The position numbers were made by a program, and so were the translations under genes. The notes under the pieces were generated by a model. It did no database searches. It had not been told where the DNA came from and worked only from the letters and a program-made list of their open reading frames with translations. Source: CAYLXC01 sp964387865 (GTDB taxonomy: Bacteria > Patescibacteriota > Microgenomatia > Daviesbacterales > UBA10151). From it: 20,145 nucleotides of DNA. Location: positions 1 to 20,145 of the forward strand of contig CAYLXC010000017.1 in assembly GCA_964387865.1 (NCBI GenBank), read 5' to 3'. The first letter of the stretch is position 1, and each line of letters opens with the position of its first letter. Positions 1-7,495 of this stretch are shown one piece after another.

Positions 1-512
1 CCGCCGATTTAATGGTTCAAGAATACGGCAGATATTTTAATTTAAAAACAGGAGTTTTTAGGGGTGGTTGTCTTACAGGACCTGCACACTCATCTGCTCA
101 ACTTCATGGATTTTTAGCTTATCTTGTCAGCTCAGTTGTTCAAGGTCTAAAATACACAATATTCGGTTATAAAGGTAAACAAGTGAGAGATAATATCCAC
201 GCATTTGATGTTGTTAATTCTTTTTACCATTTTTATCTGAAACCAAGGTTGGGAGAAGTTTATAATATTGGCGGATCCAGATATTCAAATATATCTATTG
301 TGGAGGCACTGGGGAAAATTAAAGATATATTGGGCAAAAAAATAAAAATAAAAATAAGATACAATCCAAAAAACAGAATCGGGGATCATATTTGGTATAT
401 ATCCGATGTATCTAAATTTAAAATGCACTATCCAAAATGGGATTTTACATATAATATTGAAAAAATTTTGGAAGAGCTTATCAGATATGCTCTTCATCAT
501 AAAAAAAGATGA
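1..512 (+). CDS. NAD-dependent epimerase, CDP-paratose 2-epimerase-like (3' part only)
   Basis: C-terminal half of an extended SDR sugar-nucleotide epimerase. The frame is open from base 3 (codons Ala-Asp-Leu precede the first ATG at 12), so the gene is cut by the window edge and the ATG at 12 is internal. The remaining residues closely match what I remember of the CDP-paratose/CDP-tyvelose 2-epimerase (RfbE-type) family: the block VQEYGRYF, then FRGGCLTGPAHS, then FGYKGKQVRDNIH, and near the end NRIGDHIW followed by ISDVSKF. This family inverts C2 of a CDP-deoxyhexose through an NAD-bound keto intermediate. The Rossmann fold and YxxxK catalytic pair lie outside the window. The stop overlaps the next start as ATGA (509-512), indicating coupled translation. 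Family membership is secure; the exact substrate is inferred. Confidence 0.9.
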   Translation, partial: ADLMVQEYGRYFNLKTGVFRGGCLTGPAHSSAQLHGFLAYLVSSVVQGLKYTIFGYKGKQVRDNIHAFDVVNSFYHFYLKPRLGEVYNIGGSRYSNISIVEALGKIKDILGKKIKIKIRYNPKNRIGDHIWYISDVSKFKMHYPKWDFTYNIEKILEELIRYALHHKKR

Positions 513-1630
513 GAAGGTACAAAAATATTTTAGTAACTGGTGGAGCAGGCTTTATTGGTTCATTCTTAGTTGATAGATTAATTTCCGATGGTAAGAAGGT
601 GAGAATTTTAGATAATCTTGAAGAGCAAGTTCATTTTAATAAAAAACCGAAATATTTAAATAGAAAAGCTCAATTTATTAAGGGGGATGTAAGAAACTAC
701 AATATATTTAAAAAATCATTAAAAGATATAGATTATGTTTATCATTTAGCTTCTGCAGTTGGTGTTAGCCAGTCCAATTATCAAATAAAACGCTTTGTAG
801 ATGCCAATATTGGTGGAATGTCTAATCTATTGGATCTTCTTATTAATAGAAACCACAAAGTTAAAAAAGTTATAACCATATCTAGTATGACCGGATATGG
901 CGAGGGGAATTATAAGTGTGATGTTTGTGGAATAGTCAGACCTCCGCTTAGAGTTGAGAAGCAACTTAAAAGAAAAGATTGGAATCTTTATTGTCCCACT
1001 TGTGGAAAAATTGTGAGAACTGTACCCACAGATGAAAACGCACTTGATTATCCCAACAGTATTTATGGATTCAGTAAAACAGCACAACAGGATATGTTGC
1101 TTTTAATAAGTAAAATTTATAACATTCCATCAGTTGTACTTCGAGGTTTTAATATCTATGGGCCAAGGCAAAGCTTATCAAATCCATACACAGGAGTAAC
1201 AGCAATTTTCATAAGCAGGTTAAAAAATAATAAAAGTGCAGTTGTTTATGAAGATGGATTGCAAACAAGAGATTTTGTATCTGTTCATGATGTAGTGGAT
1301 GCACTTATCTTGGCTATGGATAATGATAAGGCAAATTATCAAATGTTTAATATTGGTTCAGGAAAGGGGACAACTATTTTGGAAATTGCAAAGACTGTAT
1401 CCAAATTACTGGGAAAGAAAGGATTAATTCAAGTTAATAAAAATTTTAGAAAAAATGATATACGGCATTGTTTTGCAGATATTACAAAAGCAAAAAAAAT
1501 ATTAGGATGGAAACCAAAGGTAAGTTTGGAAGAAGGACTTAAGGAATTAATAGAGTGGAGTAATACCCAAAAAGCAGAGGATAGATTTTCCCGAGCACAA
1601 AGAGAGCTTCAACAAAAGGGATTAATTTGA
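509..1630 (+). CDS. NAD-dependent epimerase/dehydratase, dTDP-L-rhamnose 4-epimerase-like with Cys4 insertion
   Basis: Complete extended SDR of 373 residues. The NAD-binding GGAGFIG lies at residues 11-17, the YxxxK catalytic pair at Y186/K190, and the substrate-side NIYGPRQ near 215-221. Between the catalytic-loop segment SSMTGYGEG (125-133) and the YxxxK is an insertion of about 40 residues with two CxxC pairs (C137/C140 and C162/C165), resembling a zinc ribbon. As I recall, dTDP-L-rhamnose 4-epimerases (WbiB-type, giving dTDP-6-deoxy-L-talose) carry a similar cysteine-bearing insertion at this place, so that is the best functional guess; other 4-epimerases remain possible. The start is the ATG of an ATGA overlap with the upstream epimerase, with no Shine-Dalgarno site. 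The TGA stop lies inside the -35 box of the next gene. Confidence 0.88.
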   Translation: MRRYKNILVTGGAGFIGSFLVDRLISDGKKVRILDNLEEQVHFNKKPKYLNRKAQFIKGDVRNYNIFKKSLKDIDYVYHLASAVGVSQSNYQIKRFVDANIGGMSNLLDLLINRNHKVKKVITISSMTGYGEGNYKCDVCGIVRPPLRVEKQLKRKDWNLYCPTCGKIVRTVPTDENALDYPNSIYGFSKTAQQDMLLLISKIYNIPSVVLRGFNIYGPRQSLSNPYTGVTAIFISRLKNNKSAVVYEDGLQTRDFVSVHDVVDALILAMDNDKANYQMFNIGSGKGTTILEIAKTVSKLLGKKGLIQVNKNFRKNDIRHCFADITKAKKILGWKPKVSLEEGLKELIEWSNTQKAEDRFSRAQRELQQKGLI

Positions 1631-1655
1631 CTTTTTAATAATAGAATCCTATAAT
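1627..1655 (+). promoter_or_regulatory. sigma70-type promoter for the Nudix gene, near-leaderless
   Basis: TTGACT at 1627-1632, exactly 17 bases, then a perfect TATAAT at 1650-1655. The ATG at 1664 follows after only 8 bases, so a start site about 7 bases below the -10 box would give an mRNA with almost no leader. The -35 box includes the TGA stop of the upstream epimerase. Confidence 0.75.
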
Positions 1656-1663
1656 ACTCCTCA

Positions 1664-2794
1664 ATGAGCAGTGTAAATCCTGAATTAAGAGAACGAGTTA
1701 CAGGAGCGTTAAAGGGTCATATAAATACTCAAATGAGAACTCCTGACTGGCATACAATGGAGTGGCTAAACACACGTGCTTCCAAAGTAAATTTTCTAGA
1801 AGTACCTAGAGATTTAGAAGAACCTAATCAGGCAAGAATAATAAGAGAAGCCGATTTTATCCAAAGATTAGAAGAAAGAAGATCAGTCTTGTTAGAAGCT
1901 AATCCTGGCAGAGAATACGAAATTCAGCTAGATGATCAAGGTGATAATTCTACTGGCCAGCTTGCTTTATTCGAAGTTTCAAGTGAAGGTAAAACACGCA
2001 GGATGTGGGATGGTAGGACAGTAACTCTCGCTCAAAGGGGAATCTATGAAGAAGACGGAAAAACAATAGTGCCTATCTATCCAATTAGTTATACAGAATG
2101 GCTTGCATGTGCTAATCCAGAATATACAAGGGGTTTCAGAGATGCTGGCTTAGCTTTACCATATGCAGGAATAGGTGTTAGCGTTTTGATGGTTACAAAT
2201 GATGGGGCTGATAGAGATGATAGGACCTATGGTTTAATTCCTCTAACAAGACGCGGCATAGAAACCCCAGTTTATCCAGGTAGACTATATTCTCCTGGAG
2301 GAGGACCAAAACCTGGTCAAACTTCCACAGAGGCAATTCTTGAAGAGATTGTAGAAGAGACAGGTTTAGAATCTGGTAACCATTTTAATTCTGATGAATT
2401 ATTTATGTTGGCTTTGGTCGCAGATACAAAATACGATGATAGTGAACACTCTCGTCCTGAATTGGTTGCTTACTTACCTGTTAATACCACCTTTAGTGAG
2501 GTGGAAAGAATACAGTATGAAAAAAGTGTCAAAAAAGGAGAGAGACAGGAAGATGTGTGGGGTGTTGTACCTGTTTCAGCATTTACACCTAATTTGGCAA
2601 GGACAATTATCTATAGTGGATACGAGATGTGTCCGCCAACAGAGGCTGGCCTTGCCCACCTAATGTTATATCAGGAAATGCGCAGGGAAGGTATTGAGGA
2701 AGCATTAAAGAATATGGAGACAATAATGTCTCGAATAAGATCTTTTAGACGAACTCCTTTTGTCCCCCCAATAGAAAGATTAGCTACTCTTTAA
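1664..2794 (+). CDS. Nudix-domain protein with unrecognised N-terminal region
   Basis: A 376-residue protein. Residues about 165-310 look like a Nudix fold. The box runs from G213 to L235 and keeps the metal-binding EExxEExG core (E227, E228, E231, E232, G234), but the first conserved Glu is Gln (Q219) and the usual Arg is Glu (E227). Nudix enzymes hydrolyse nucleoside diphosphate-linked compounds; in a sugar-nucleotide locus a nucleotide-sugar pyrophosphatase is conceivable, but the substrate is unknown. Residues 1-165 match nothing I recognise, and the C-terminal 60 residues look helical. The protein is about twice the length of a minimal Nudix enzyme. No Shine-Dalgarno site precedes the ATG; a consensus promoter ends 8 bases upstream, so the mRNA is probably leaderless. 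It appears to be a unit separate from the epimerases before it. Confidence 0.8.
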   Translation: MSSVNPELRERVTGALKGHINTQMRTPDWHTMEWLNTRASKVNFLEVPRDLEEPNQARIIREADFIQRLEERRSVLLEANPGREYEIQLDDQGDNSTGQLALFEVSSEGKTRRMWDGRTVTLAQRGIYEEDGKTIVPIYPISYTEWLACANPEYTRGFRDAGLALPYAGIGVSVLMVTNDGADRDDRTYGLIPLTRRGIETPVYPGRLYSPGGGPKPGQTSTEAILEEIVEETGLESGNHFNSDELFMLALVADTKYDDSEHSRPELVAYLPVNTTFSEVERIQYEKSVKKGERQEDVWGVVPVSAFTPNLARTIIYSGYEMCPPTEAGLAHLMLYQEMRREGIEEALKNMETIMSRIRSFRRTPFVPPIERLATL

Positions 2795-2798
2795 TTTT

Positions 2799-2906
2799 AT
2801 GTCAGAATTAGAACCAAGACTTGAAAAGGATCGACATATTTCTATTTATCCGACTATTGAATTAGGAGTTAGCTTTTTGGATTATAATATCCCGTTGCAG
2901 CTTTGA
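2799..2906 (+). pseudogene. short ORF after the Nudix gene, possible truncated gene start
   Basis: An ATG 4 bases after the Nudix stop opens a 35-codon frame beginning MSELEPRLEKDR and ending in TGA at 2904-2906. It runs 38 bases into the 3' end of the convergent glycosyltransferase. The first 23 or so codons look like a normal soluble N-terminus, and the position is that of the next gene in an operon. One reading is that a longer gene was cut by a rearrangement near 2868. A chance ORF in AT-rich DNA is equally possible. No function can be assigned. Confidence 0.25.
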
Positions 2907-3657
2907 TTTGAGAAAGTAAAAAATTTAAATTTCCTTTAAAAAAACTAATTTTGGTATGTACTTTCCCTTTTGCATATTTTCTCTCAACTGGAATTTCCTT
3001 GGTTTTTAAACCTAGTTGATTTGTCCTGACAGTAAGATACATATTTAGTTCATAGTATACAAATATATTTCTAAAAGGTTGTACCTTGGGGTGCAATAGA
3101 TATTTTTTGCTATATCCTCTGAATCCATTTGTAACATCTGTATACCAAAACCTTGCGCCTAAACTTAAAATAGGTGCTGCAAGAAGCCTTACGGCGACAT
3201 AACGCATGGGAGGAGTATTAATTGCTTCGCCTCCCTCTATAAATCTTGAGCCTTGTATATAATCAAAACCTTCATCTAAAGCCTTAACAAACTCTGGTAT
3301 TGCTTCAACTCCATCTTTATTGTTACCATCTAGTTGAATAATACCTTCATAACCTTGATTTAGCGCATAAGAAAAAGCCATTCTAAGTTGTGTACCTTGT
3401 TTACCAGGACTTTTTAGGGTAAGTAGTGTCCTAACATTCATTTTCTTTAAAAAATTTTTGTTTGTTGATCCATCCGTTGATCCCCAATCTGCAATTATTA
3501 TATCTGCCATATTGGAATAGGAGAGCATTCTTTCAAGTTGCTTTTTTATATTAATTCCCTCGTTTAAAACAGGTATACAAATGCAATATTTAGTACTTTT
3601 CTTTTGGAACTCATGGATTTCAAATTTAGGTAATTGCCTTTTTTTGTCATTAAGCAT
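2869..3657 (-). CDS. GT2 family glycosyltransferase, DPM1-like
   Basis: A 262-residue GT-A fold enzyme with no clear membrane segment, so probably a cytosolic transferase that uses a nucleotide sugar. CICIPVLNEG (25-34) is the beta1/helix start. The usual DDGS is DWGS (57-60), and the usual DxD segment is LDGNNKD (109-115). QGSRFIEGG (135-143) and TDVTNGFRG (173-181) are typical of dolichol/polyprenyl-phosphate sugar transferases. I recall the DGNxKD variant from a GT2 subgroup, so it need not mean loss of activity. The donor and acceptor (polyprenyl phosphate or glycan) cannot be told. It is one of only two minus-strand genes and is divergent from the next GT2 across 25 bases. Confidence 0.85.
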   Translation of the reverse strand: MLNDKKRQLPKFEIHEFQKKSTKYCICIPVLNEGINIKKQLERMLSYSNMADIIIADWGSTDGSTNKNFLKKMNVRTLLTLKSPGKQGTQLRMAFSYALNQGYEGIIQLDGNNKDGVEAIPEFVKALDEGFDYIQGSRFIEGGEAINTPPMRYVAVRLLAAPILSLGARFWYTDVTNGFRGYSKKYLLHPKVQPFRNIFVYYELNMYLTVRTNQLGLKTKEIPVERKYAKGKVHTKISFFKGNLNFLLSQIKAATGYYNPKS

Positions 3658-3674
3658 AGCTAATATGTTATTAT
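3644..3674 (+). promoter_or_regulatory. weak candidate promoter for the GT2/GT4 operon
   Basis: TTGTCA at 3644-3649 and TATTAT at 3669-3674 are separated by 19 bases. The ATG at 3683 follows after 8 bases, the same distance as in the Nudix promoter. The -35 box lies inside the divergent gene. Some promoter must exist here because only 25 bases separate two divergent starts, but this particular choice is uncertain. Confidence 0.3.
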
Positions 3675-3682
3675 TTTAAATC

Positions 3683-4513
3683 ATGAATAAGCAAGCCCTA
3701 GTATCAGTTATTATCACTTCCAGAAATGAAGCGGATGTTATAGGTAGGTTACTGGATAGTATAAATAGACAAACATATAAAAATATAGAAGTTATTTTAG
3801 TTGATAACAATTCAACTGATATAACTAAAGATTTAGCCAAAAAAAATGGAGCATCCGTATATAATTTTGGTCCGGAAAGATCTGCTCAGAGAAATTTTGG
3901 TGCAAAAAAAGCGCGTGGTAAATATCTTCTATTTTTGGATGCAGATATGGAGCTTACAAGTAAGGTTGTGGCATCATGTGTTGAGGTCGCAGAGAAAGAG
4001 GATATTGCAGGAGTGGTGATTCCTGAGCAATCAATTGCCACAAATTTTTGGGGTAGAGTTAAAGCATATGAGAGATCCTTTTATAATGAAAGAGGAGATC
4101 CAATAACTGATGCCGCTAGGTTTTTTTCAAAAAAAGTTTTCCTTTCAGTAGGGGGGTATGATGAATCAATCACCGGCCCAGAAGATTGGGATCTGCCAGA
4201 TAGAGTAAGAGAGGCAGGACATAAAATTGGCAGAAGTAATGAAAGGCTTTACCATCATGAACAGGGGATCTCACTTTGGAGGCTGTTTAAAAAGAAATTT
4301 TATTATGGATTAAATTCCCATAAATATTTGGAAAAACACCGGATTCCCCTGGTAAGTCCAAAAACTGTATATTTTTTAAGACCACTTTTTTATAAAAGTT
4401 GGTTCAGTTTAATTCTCCATCCAATTTTATCAATTGCCATGATTTATATGCTTCTTGTTGAACTTATAGGAGGAGGATTAGGTTATCTTATTGGAAGGAT
4501 TAAAGAGAAGTGA
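3683..4513 (+). CDS. GT2 family glycosyltransferase, membrane-associated
   Basis: A 276-residue inverting GT-A transferase. The N-terminal SVIITSRNEAD (8-18), VDNNSTD (40-46) and the metal-binding DAD at 86-88 are intact. GGYDESITGPEDWDL supplies the acidic acceptor-site region with the ED pair. The C-terminal 35 residues (about 240-270) are strongly hydrophobic and probably anchor it to the inner face of the membrane. It would add one sugar to a lipid-linked intermediate; the sugar is unknown. It heads a plus-strand run: its TGA stop overlaps the GTG start of the next gene (4510-4513). No Shine-Dalgarno site is seen before the ATG. Confidence 0.9.
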   Translation: MNKQALVSVIITSRNEADVIGRLLDSINRQTYKNIEVILVDNNSTDITKDLAKKNGASVYNFGPERSAQRNFGAKKARGKYLLFLDADMELTSKVVASCVEVAEKEDIAGVVIPEQSIATNFWGRVKAYERSFYNERGDPITDAARFFSKKVFLSVGGYDESITGPEDWDLPDRVREAGHKIGRSNERLYHHEQGISLWRLFKKKFYYGLNSHKYLEKHRIPLVSPKTVYFLRPLFYKSWFSLILHPILSIAMIYMLLVELIGGGLGYLIGRIKEK

Positions 4514-5628
4514 AAGTCTTGCAACTGACAGTTCATTTATTCCCCAATGTAGGAGGAGTAGAAACTCACTTGAAAGACCTAATTGACTCTTTAATTAAAA
4601 GAAATTGGAAGGTTTTTGTTTTGGCCTATCAACCTTTATCAACAGAAACACATTGGAAAATTTGGGAAAATTTTCACCATCTAACAATTTTAAGAATCCC
4701 TTGGATCAGAGGTTTTTTTGAAAAATTAGTTCGTAAACCCACTTTAGAATTTATGTATCTTGTACCGGGATTATTTATAGTAACCCCTTTTATAATTTTT
4801 TTTTATAGTCCAGATATTTTACATGCACACGGATTATCTGCGGCAGTTGCAGCTGTTATTTGGGGTAAGATTTTTAGAATTAAAACTATCATCTCTTTGC
4901 ACAGTTTATATACTTTTCCAAAAAAAGGCCTATACCACGATTTTGTAAAATTACTTTTTGAAAACGCAGACTTTATCTTAAGCATATCAGAAAAATCCAA
5001 TGAAGAGGTTAAGGCATTGGGTATAGAAAGTGGTAAAACAGGAGTTTTTACTTATTGGGTTGATTTAGATAAGTTTAAACCAGTTGCTGATGCGAAAAAT
5101 AAACTAAAGTGGGAGAGAAGATTTACAGTTCTATTTGTTGGTAGATTAGTTTCAGGAAAAGGTATTGATGAACTGTTAGAGTCATCAAAACTATGGAATA
5201 AAAACATTAAATTGGTAATTATTGGTTCCGGGCCAATGCATGATCAAATTACCGAATTTGCAAAGAGTAGAAGAAACTTAAATTTTTTAGGTAAGATTGA
5301 TCAAAATAGTTTGTCCAATTATTACTCAGGAGCAGATTTAGTGCTTGTTCCATCAACATCAGAGGAAGGATTTGGCAGGGTTATTATTGAATCGCTTGCT
5401 TGCGGGACGCCGGTTATTGCATCAAAGAGGGGAGCTATTACAGAAGCGATGGATGAGACCGTAGGAAAGTTTATTGATGCTACTCCCCAAGGTATTAAAG
5501 GTGCTGTAAAATATTTTTACAATAATCCAAAGAAACTTTTAAGTCTTTCCAAAAAGGGTCGAAAATTTGCGGAAAGAAGATATTCTGAGGCAAATGTCAA
5601 AACAATTATCAAAACCTATTCAAAATAG
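4510..5628 (+). CDS. GT4 family glycosyltransferase (GT-B fold)
   Basis: A 372-residue retaining GT-B transferase. The N-terminal domain begins VHLFPNVGGVETHLKDL with the glycine-rich acceptor loop; the C-terminal domain has FVGRLVSGKG (209-218) and the donor-binding E-x7-E motif, E286 and E294, within EEGFGRVIIE. GT4 enzymes use nucleotide sugars on the cytosolic face of the membrane. The start is GTG at 4510, overlapping the preceding stop, and the length is usual for the family. It is clearly paralogous to the GT4 at 14308-15483, sharing the same N-terminal pattern (GG-ETHLKDLID, then AYQPL versus TYQPL) and the same C-terminal block. The donor cannot be deduced. Confidence 0.92.
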   Translation: MKVLQLTVHLFPNVGGVETHLKDLIDSLIKRNWKVFVLAYQPLSTETHWKIWENFHHLTILRIPWIRGFFEKLVRKPTLEFMYLVPGLFIVTPFIIFFYSPDILHAHGLSAAVAAVIWGKIFRIKTIISLHSLYTFPKKGLYHDFVKLLFENADFILSISEKSNEEVKALGIESGKTGVFTYWVDLDKFKPVADAKNKLKWERRFTVLFVGRLVSGKGIDELLESSKLWNKNIKLVIIGSGPMHDQITEFAKSRRNLNFLGKIDQNSLSNYYSGADLVLVPSTSEEGFGRVIIESLACGTPVIASKRGAITEAMDETVGKFIDATPQGIKGAVKYFYNNPKKLLSLSKKGRKFAERRYSEANVKTIIKTYSK

Positions 5629-6439
5629 ATTAGAGGAGCTCCTATCTAATGTAGGAGACATGTCTTTAAAGCGGCGCGCCCGAAGAATCATTGAGGAGTT
5701 AAATCCTAAAAATGGAGAAAAGCTAATAGATTTAGGTTGTGGAACTGGTTACTACTTATTTTTACTGTCTAATTTAGGGGTTTCTCTTCTTTTGACTGGT
5801 TTAGACAATGATCAAAAGGCCATGGAAGAAGCCAGAGAATCCCTATCCTCCAAAAACATTAAGTTTGTATTTGGTGACTTACATAGAATGCCATTTAAAA
5901 ATGAAAGTTTTGATAAAGCTGTAATGTCAGAAGTTTTAGAGCATTTAGAAAATGATCAAAGAGTACTAAAAGAAGTTTTCAGAATCTTGAAACCAGGAGG
6001 GATATTGGTTATTTCAACACCAAGTATTAATTACCCTTTCTTTTGGGATCCCATTAATTGGTTGTTATATCATCTTTTTTCAAGCCACATCAAAAATGGC
6101 TTCTTTTCAGGTATTTGGAGCGGTCATTTAAGATTATACGATCTTGAGAGCCTTAAGAAAAAATTTGAAAAGTCAGGTTTTAAAGTAGAAATAGCAGAAG
6201 AATTAACTTTCTGGTGCTTGCCTTTTAATCATTATCTGGTTAATGCAGCGGCCCGTCTTCTTTATGATGTCAAAATCTCACCCAAAATTGCTGATAAAAT
6301 ATCTAAATTTAAACAAGCTAGAAAACCTCTGATTATTGATATAGCATTCAACTTTGTGAATTGGATAGATAAAATAAATGAGCTATTGCCTCAAAAAAGC
6401 GGAGTTAATATTTTTATTAAGGCTGTCAAAAATAATTGA
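5594..6439 (+). CDS. class I SAM-dependent methyltransferase
   Basis: 281 residues from the ATG at 5594. Motif I is LIDLGCGTGYY (about residues 44-54), followed by an acidic motif II (GLDND, near 70), GDLHRMPF (about 94-101), EVLEHL (113-118) and the post-motif LKPGG (132-136). This is the UbiE/Methyltransf_11 type. The C-terminal half is hydrophobic-rich and would hold the acceptor site. In this setting it probably methylates a sugar hydroxyl of the glycan or its lipid precursor, but a small-molecule or lipid substrate is not excluded. A TTG at 5567 would lengthen it by 9 residues; I prefer the ATG, which still overlaps the GT4 gene by 35 bases and has GAGG just upstream. Its TGA stop is part of the next promoter. 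Confidence 0.87.
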   Translation: MSKQLSKPIQNRLEELLSNVGDMSLKRRARRIIEELNPKNGEKLIDLGCGTGYYLFLLSNLGVSLLLTGLDNDQKAMEEARESLSSKNIKFVFGDLHRMPFKNESFDKAVMSEVLEHLENDQRVLKEVFRILKPGGILVISTPSINYPFFWDPINWLLYHLFSSHIKNGFFSGIWSGHLRLYDLESLKKKFEKSGFKVEIAEELTFWCLPFNHYLVNAAARLLYDVKISPKIADKISKFKQARKPLIIDIAFNFVNWIDKINELLPQKSGVNIFIKAVKNN

Positions 6440-6464
6440 CTATTTTTTCAAATTAAAGTATTCT
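6436..6464 (+). promoter_or_regulatory. sigma70-type promoter for the 3-amino-sugar operon, near-leaderless
   Basis: TTGACT at 6436-6441, 17 bases, then TATTCT at 6459-6464. The ATG at 6476 lies 11 bases further on, leaving a leader of roughly 5 bases. As at 1627, the -35 box contains the stop codon of the upstream gene (TGA at 6437-6439). A TATAAT at 6472-6477 overlaps the start codon and has no -35 at proper spacing, so I do not use it. Confidence 0.6.
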
Positions 6465-6475
6465 CACAAAGTATA

Positions 6476-7495
6476 ATGAGCAAAAAATTGGGATTTGCAT
6501 TGATAGGGGTCGGATATTGGGGCCCCAATTATGCCAGGATATTGTCTGAGCTTGATGGTACCAGGTTTTTATGGTGTTGTGATAAAAATAAAGATGCCCT
6601 AAAAAAAATGCAAAGACTTTATCTATCAATAAAGATTACAACAAGCATTAAACAAATTCTTTCCGACCCTAAAGTTGATTGTGTAATTATAGTTACCCCT
6701 GCCCAAACCCACTTTGAAATTGTAAAAAAAGCATTAAATGCCGAGAAACATGTTCTGGTGGAAAAGCCACTGACTACAACTGTTGAGGGGGCAAAAGAAC
6801 TGGTAGACCTTTCCAAAAAAACGGGAAAGGTTTTGGCTGTGGATCACACTTTTAAATTTAATCCTGGAATCTTAAAGCTTAAGGAGCTTATAAAAAAGGG
6901 AGAGCTTGGGGAAATATACTATATGTATGGGTTATATAATGCATTGGGTCCTATCCGAAAGGATGTTTCGGCAATGTGGGATTTATCTCCTCATTTTATT
7001 TACACTGCAAATTATCTGTTAAACTCAATACCTACCTCGGTGCTTGCGCGTGGCAGGGATCTTCTTATTAAGGGGATGGATGATGTGGTTTTTATAACCT
7101 TTGAGTATAAAAACGGAGTTATATTCAATTTACACTCATCTTGGCTGGATCCTTTAAAAGTGAGACAATTGGTGGTAATTGGTTCAAAAAAAATGGCAGT
7201 TTTTGACGATGTGTCATCAGATGCAAAGCTTAAGATTTATGATAAGTCGGCAACTGTTGATTCTGATCCAAACTTTGCAAAATTAAATGTGATTTTAAGG
7301 GTTGGTGATATGGTTGTCCCTAAATTGGAAGAAAAGGAGCCGCTTAAAGAAGTTGTGATAGATTTTATTCAAAGTATAAGGCAAAAAAGAAGACCCCATG
7401 GTTTTGCGGAAGAAGGATTGGATACTGTTATTGCTTTGGTTGCGGCTCAGAAATCTTTAGAAAAAAAGGGAGAGATGGTGTGGTTAAAAAGATAA
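6476..7495 (+). CDS. Gfo/Idh/MocA family NAD(P)-dependent oxidoreductase, WbpB/WlbA-like
   Basis: A 339-residue oxidoreductase. The Rossmann motif GVGYWG is at 11-16, VTPAQTHF (73-80) and VEKPLT (95-100) carry the catalytic Lys of the family (K97), and the C-terminal alpha/beta domain begins with the DHTFKFNPG stretch. WbpB/WlbA enzymes oxidise C3 of a UDP-N-acetylhexosaminuronic acid so that an aminotransferase can place an amino group there. The next two genes, an acyltransferase and a DegT aminotransferase, are exactly the partners this step needs, so the context supports a C3 sugar dehydrogenase. Inositol or other sugar dehydrogenases of the same family are the alternative. It overlaps the next gene by 16 bases. 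Confidence 0.88.
   Translation: MSKKLGFALIGVGYWGPNYARILSELDGTRFLWCCDKNKDALKKMQRLYLSIKITTSIKQILSDPKVDCVIIVTPAQTHFEIVKKALNAEKHVLVEKPLTTTVEGAKELVDLSKKTGKVLAVDHTFKFNPGILKLKELIKKGELGEIYYMYGLYNALGPIRKDVSAMWDLSPHFIYTANYLLNSIPTSVLARGRDLLIKGMDDVVFITFEYKNGVIFNLHSSWLDPLKVRQLVVIGSKKMAVFDDVSSDAKLKIYDKSATVDSDPNFAKLNVILRVGDMVVPKLEEKEPLKEVVIDFIQSIRQKRRPHGFAEEGLDTVIALVAAQKSLEKKGEMVWLKR
7467..7472 (+). promoter_or_regulatory. Shine-Dalgarno site deciding the GTG start at 7480
   Basis: AGGGAG lies 7 bases before the GTG at 7480, inside the end of the oxidoreductase gene. It is one of the few recognisable ribosome binding sites in the window and supports GTG as the true start. Confidence 0.55.

Noticed and set aside
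2394..2663. ORF of 89 codons inside the Nudix gene in another frame
   Set aside because: It lies within the conserved Nudix region and has no features of its own.
5567..5593. TTG start for the methyltransferase
   Set aside because: It only adds 9 residues and lengthens the overlap with the GT4; the ATG at 5594 with GAGG upstream is simpler, though TTG is not excluded.
6472..6477. TATAAT overlapping the start codon of the oxidoreductase
   Set aside because: There is no -35 at 16-18 bases and the transcript would start inside the gene; the TTGACT/TATTCT pair fits better.
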